From assembly GCF_021869535.1 (NCBI RefSeq), contig NW_026262734.1:114467588-114531587 (forward strand): a stretch of DNA of 64,000 nucleotides, given 5' to 3'. Source of the stretch: Mytilus californianus (taxonomy: Eukaryota; Mollusca; Bivalvia; Mytilida; Mytilidae). A model generated the notes under the pieces. It did not search any database. It worked only from the letters and a program-made list of their open reading frames with translations, and was not told the DNA's origin. Made by a program: the position numbers and the translations under genes. Positions 59,446 through 64,000 of this stretch are shown here, in pieces (position 1 is the first letter of the stretch; the number at the start of each line of letters is the position of its first letter).

Positions 59446-60334
59446 CTGAAATAAAACAAAGTTGCAATGTTCGAAGTATTATACGAATATATAAAATAGA
59501 AAAACCTGACAATAGAGAACAAAACATAGCGTTCGCCCACAATTTCTAAGGTAAACTTATCAATTTAAAGATCGTTTTTATAAATCGCATTTCTTTTAAA
59601 ACTGTAAGTTTGCATTAGTTTATAACCATTTCAAATAAAACATGCTCATGATGATGTGTGTTAGACTCCCATCTAAATGGACAAAGATTTTAAGTTGTTC
59701 AGCCGAATTCAAATTTCAATAAATTTACAGTGGATATTTTACAGAATGGGTTTTTGCTTGTGAGAGAGTTTCTACTGTTAGTTTTTATTATGACATTTGT
59801 TCTATATTTTTAAATTTATCATAATAACCAACTTCTTCGGTTTTAATAAAACTGTGTTTGTTATATGTGTGGTATGTTTTACACATGGTTTAACGTCGGA
59901 TAGTTGGTTCGAAGACACAGTTAACGTCCTTTGATTTTTGTTGTCTGTGCAAATGAACAGCTCGAAAAACAAAAACATAACAACACGAAGAAATGGACCA
60001 TAAACTCAATAACTCTTTATAGTTCCTGAGAAATCACCCCTTTTACAACTAAGAGTAAATGGGCTGATGATAATAGTGTTTTCGCATTATATTTAATTTA
60101 TTCATTACACCTTTTTCGCTTTGAATATTTAGGGATGTTGCGAATGTGTGTACACATTAATCTAAGAACATTGTGTGGATATTGAATTTGATTGTTGTCT
60201 GTTCAAAAACGTGTTAACTTTTATCTAAACAGATATTTATCTCTGCCTTTTGACTGAAGCAATGAATATTTAAATTAGTTCTTGGCTTTTTTAGTTGCAC
60301 GAATGTTCTTTCCATCATTGTCCGTTATTATTAC
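59446..60334 (-). other. Upstream of ankyrin exon 1
   Basis: Contains sequence shared with the 39.7-40.7 kb intron (about 59,545-59,715 and 59,945-60,140) and a third partial flank near 60,170. No further exon, start codon context or promoter was recognised. Confidence 0.5.
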
Positions 60335-60660
60335 TCTGACAGAAAATTGAAAAACATTGCTTTTCAATATACAAATGGTAGCATACGCTTTAAATATATT
60401 GCTTTGGGATACCATACGGCATTTTTTGTTAATAGTGACCAAAAAGGTAAAACATGCTACACAGAGGAACAAGTGATCAGTATGCTGGAGTTTCTTATTT
60501 ACAACATATTTGTTGCATTCAGAGGTAGACTGTTTCAACAAATTGTCGGCATTCCACGGGAACTGTGCGACACTCCTGGCCGACCCCTTCTTGGTTTCAT
60601 ATGTTATCAAAAACAAGAAGATCAGAGAAGTCAGATCATTTAATTTTACTTTCACTTTCC
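60335..60660 (+). mobile_element. Reverse-transcriptase fragment of a retroelement
   Basis: Plus strand. KYIALGYHTAFFVNSD, then CYTEEQVISMLEFLIYNIFV and AFRGRLFQQIVGIP, after which the frame breaks. In the next frame LLADPFLVSY and KKIREVRSFNFTF follow. EFLIxNIFVxFxGRxFQQxVGIP leading into a LLADxFLxSY motif is the palm region of reverse transcriptases from a retroelement common in bivalves, the same kind as the remnant at 47.1 kb. It is truncated on both sides and frameshifted before the catalytic Asp pair, which is missing. Confidence 0.8.
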
Positions 60661-63390
60661 ATTAACAATCCAAACTTTTCTTATAAGGTTATTTACATAT
60701 ATTCTCCAGAACTTTAAATATAAGAAAAAACAGACACGGTTTCCTCCGCCTCATTTGTAGACTTATACCTGGAATTTGATATAAGTGGTCATCTCAGTGC
60801 TCAGACTTTATAAAACGTCACTAGTGTCTGAGCAAAAAGGTTGATGAACCAGGGTTATGTCAAAGAACGTCTGGTCCTTTTTTCTAAAAAAGTTCCTCGG
60901 AAGATACCAAGACCTTGTTGATAAATATTCCGTATCAACTTCACAAGTAATACATGTAGGTCTTAAAGTATAGATTCTAGGTATTGACGTTTTTTATCAT
61001 CTTAATTACATGTTATAGTGCAATGTTATTTTTATAAGTCTTTGTATATTTTTAACCTTTACTGTTTAGTCCATAGTTGGTATATGCTTTTGGCGTGGCT
61101 AGGTATTTATACATCCCGCAATTGTGTGATTGTGCTATGATCATTTTTGTATTATTGTCTTTCATTTGTGCTGATGTACTTTGTCTATAGAATGGCAACA
61201 TGCCATTTTGTTTTTCTTTGTTGAAATAGGTACGTGTTTGTATAGTGATTAAGATTATAACACAATGTTGACTGCTGTACCCTAATATTGACATTTTTAC
61301 CTGTTATGTCTGTTTGTTTTACTCACACATTGTTGTCAATATAATTGAATTATATATGACTGTCATACAAGTGAGAGGTTTAGCTAGCTATATAACCAGG
61401 TTTATTCCACCATTTTCTTCCTAAGGGCATGTCTGTACAACGTCAGGAATATGAAAGTTTTTTTTCATTCGTTTGATGTGTTTTAGCTTTTGATTTTTGC
61501 CATTTGATAACGGATTTTTCGTCTTGAATTTCCCTTATACTTTGGTAGTTTTGTTTTTTTTACTTTTCTATAAAAACTGTTTTTCTAAAACGTTTTACGA
61601 TTGATGTAAGATAACACAACTACAGTCGTTTACATTTTTCGTTGCTGATTCCGCATGTTTATAGAAAATTTAGAAGTTGGGTTGATATGTATGAATACTT
61701 CTAAATTTGTGAGTATAACTCTTATTTTCCTTCCGACTAGAACCGGCGAATTCGTCATTGTTACCCTTTTGCTCCCGTGTTGTATATACGACAAGCAATC
61801 GTCATAATATAGAAAGAATACATTTCTAGACTAAAACCTGTGATCGTGTCGATACTCAACTCTTTAATAAAGAAAAGGAGTCTATCAAAGAAATGTTGAA
61901 ATCACTAAAAATAGAAAGGCTTTATTATGATAAGGGGCTGGAATGAATTTTTGAAAAGACTGTGGATATGAAAAAGGAAGGTTGTGCAATAAGAACCCAA
62001 AATGTAACAACATTTAATGGAATCCGACGCTTGTAAAAGCAGTTTGGGTCCATCACTGATATGGGTTGGAATTGGATCAAATTTTGTTAGAAACAAAATA
62101 CAAAATAAAAAACTGCATAGAGGTTTACTAATCTAGAGATATCTCGTTTATGGAAAATCCTCAAATCTTTATTTTGTGTACAAAATTGAAATAAGAGGCA
62201 TTCAAGATATATATGTATGAATATTTATAGGTAAAAACAAACAACATCTCAAGATATGCTGTTTACCAAAGAAACAGAAAGGATAGGAATTATGAATTCA
62301 AAACAGTTGAATAGCTTTTACAGTATTTTAAATTCAGACACATATCAATAGAATGCAATAGGTAAATACTGGTTAATTTTACAAGACGGAAAATTTGATA
62401 AAGACTACTTTTTCGTTCTTGTTCAAGCAAAAGCATTTGGCAAATAAGAATGGTCACATATTATAAAAATAGCACAGTTTACTTCTTGCGGAATAAATAA
62501 AGTAAACGATAATTAGGACTTTAGTACTAAATTGTTTAAAATTGCTGTCCAAATTTTTAACAATATAGCCGAATTAAGCTTCATGAACGCCTATACAAAT
62601 CGACCAGATAAGAAAATAGAATTACAACCTTTAAAAAAAACTACGAAAAATGAAGTTCTTTTTTTATGATTCAGACTTTGGTAGATACATTATTGTTTGC
62701 TTTGTCAAGTTATTGTAATGACCACATCAGCAATCACCATTGTACTAGTATACTCCACACTCTTCATGTAATATGTCTATTCTATCATTTGCATAAATAA
62801 CGTGTGTTGCATACTTGTAACAAAGGCACAGTATGCCAAAATGTACAAATTTAAAACAAATATGTATGCACGAAAGTTCTGAAATAATTCTTCTTAATAA
62901 AATAAAATAGAAATTCTGTGTTTTTTTTTATGAAAGACATACATTTCCTTCCAACTTAACATGCTTAACGATTAGCACTGGCAAAACACACTTCGACAGA
63001 AATGTGTAATAGTAATTAGCACCGCAACTGTAAGAAGATGAATGTTACTAAAGTGGAAAATATATATATAGATATATATATTATAATTAAGATCTATTTT
63101 GTTACATCTGGTGGTCCGTTTATTTGGCAATCGCCAATGGCAGTCAGCAGGGTTAAGGAACATCAGTTGTTCGACCTGCTAGTCAAATGCGTTTTGTTGA
63201 AATATACTTTTTCACTCATTTGGTCTTTTGGAAAATGTTGTGTGTGCTGTATTTAGACCCTTCTACCTAGAAATTTGTTTTGCATGAACACGTATAAAAA
63301 TTACGGTTTTTATCCAACGCAATCATAGGTTTGAACGTTGTTTTCAATTAAGACTCGTATATATATATGTATATGTATATACTAGTATAT
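60661..63390. other. No gene seen, 2.7 kb
   Basis: AT-rich. It contains an R7 copy at 61,480-61,555 and a TA-rich run near 63,059-63,085. Short open frames (for example 63,038-63,256 plus) have no domain or splice partner. The first exons of the ankyrin gene, if they are here, could not be recognised. Confidence 0.5.
61425..61555 (+). repeat. Dispersed repeat R7 copy
   Basis: CGTCAGGAATATGAAAGTTT, TTTGATTTTTGCCATTTGAT and AACGGATTTTTCGTCTTGAA match the 58.0-kb copy, including its upstream AAGTCAGGAATATGACAGTT. Confidence 0.75.
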
Positions 63391-63571
63391 AAAGTGCCTA
63401 GAAAATCAAACTAACGATGTTAGAGTAGATCTGTTTCTTTACTTCCTCCCCAGGCAGGACTGGAACCTGTACTTTTTTTATTTCTAACTTCAACGACAAC
63501 ACCGCCTAGCATTGCGGAGACACCTTATTCCCTCCTCTAACTATAGCTGATAAAAATCAGCTTTCGTTTCG
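63391..63571 (-). repeat. Direct repeat, copy 1 (tRNA-like B box)
   Basis: Begins AAAGTGCCTAGAAAATCAAA and ends GCTGATAAAAATCAGCTTTC. On the minus strand GGTTCCAGTCC resembles a Pol III B box, and AGCTGATTTTTATCAGCT forms a hairpin at the element end. A second copy begins 434 bp on. It may be a SINE family; the A box is not convincing. Confidence 0.65.
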
Positions 63572-63824
63572 GGAGGTGTTACCTTCTCGTAGGAATTACA
63601 CAAGGATATCTGTTACAATACACGAATTATTCTTTTAGTGTACAAACATGATCATCTACTCATCTCTTCAGCATAAATACAGGATGCTAATCTATTTTTA
63701 GAAGCAAACAATTACTATAAATTAATATATGTATATGTCTGCCTATGTGTAGTGACAACTGCAAATTATACCTTGTCCGTCGGATTTCTCATGATTAAGA
63801 AATACCAGGTGTTAGAATATGTAT

Positions 63825-64000
63825 AAAGTGCCTAGAAAATCAACCTAACGATATTAGAATAGATCTGTTTCTTTACTTCCTCTCCGAGCAGGACTGGAAC
63901 CTGTACCTTTTATTTCTAACAACGACAACACCGACTACCATTGCGCAGATACCTTATCCCCTCTTGTAACTATAGCTGATTAAAATCAGCTTTCGTTTCG
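63825..64000 (-). repeat. Direct repeat, copy 2, cut by window edge
   Basis: AAAGTGCCTAGAAAATCAAC, AGCAGGACTGGAACCTGTAC and GCTGATTAAAATCAGCTTTC match the copy at 63,391-63,571 with small indels. It may continue past the window. Confidence 0.7.

Noticed and set aside
60275-60655. 126-codon minus-strand open frame
   Set aside because: It is antisense to the reverse-transcriptase fragment, which explains the open frame.

Overview
The window is animal nuclear DNA and most likely comes from a marine mussel (Mytilus or a close bivalve relative). It is AT-rich, most of it is intron, and it carries many short interspersed repeat families that I associate from memory with mussel genomes. There are no operons or ribosome binding sites. 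The organism call is inference; the gene structure below was read directly from the sequence.

One large gene on the minus strand dominates the window and runs right to left from about 59.4 kb to 91. I could chain 17 exons by matching splice sites and codon phase. First come eight separate 102-nt exons, each encoding one 34-residue ankyrin repeat in phase 0 (59.4, 40.0, 39.0, 37.7, 35.6, 34.1, 29.6 and 28.1 kb). Then come an 81-nt ankyrin-cap exon (26.8 kb), a linker exon (21.5 kb), three exons forming a Roc GTPase domain (20.0, 15.9 and 13.6 kb), one long COR exon (11.6-10.3 kb), a 31-nt microexon (9.8 kb), and two exons each encoding a death domain (7.4 kb and 386-91). The predicted product has about 1,240 residues within the window: ankyrin repeats-Roc-COR-death-death. 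It is a Roco-family protein resembling the non-kinase half of DAPK1. The 5' end was not found and probably lies beyond the right edge, or in exons I could not recognise. The 3' UTR lies beyond the left edge.

The ankyrin part is evolving by exon duplication. A two-exon block at 34.0-35.6 kb is duplicated at 37.7-39.0 kb, flanking intron included. A decayed ankyrin exon with two stop codons sits at 56.9 kb. At 40.45-40.74 kb there is a copy of the intron flanks of the 59.4-kb exon with the exon itself missing. Because every repeat is one phase-0 exon, copies can be gained or lost without breaking the frame.

The rest is intron or flank rich in repeats. It holds a decayed tyrosine-recombinase element (51.2-52.2 kb) inside a minisatellite (49.7-52.6 kb), two reverse-transcriptase remnants (47.1 and 60.3 kb), and a tRNA-derived SINE (13.8-14.1 kb). 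It also holds a MITE-like element (14.6 kb), a ~256-bp satellite (43.9-45.3 kb), several other tandem arrays, and at least eight dispersed repeat families. No second intact protein-coding gene was found.
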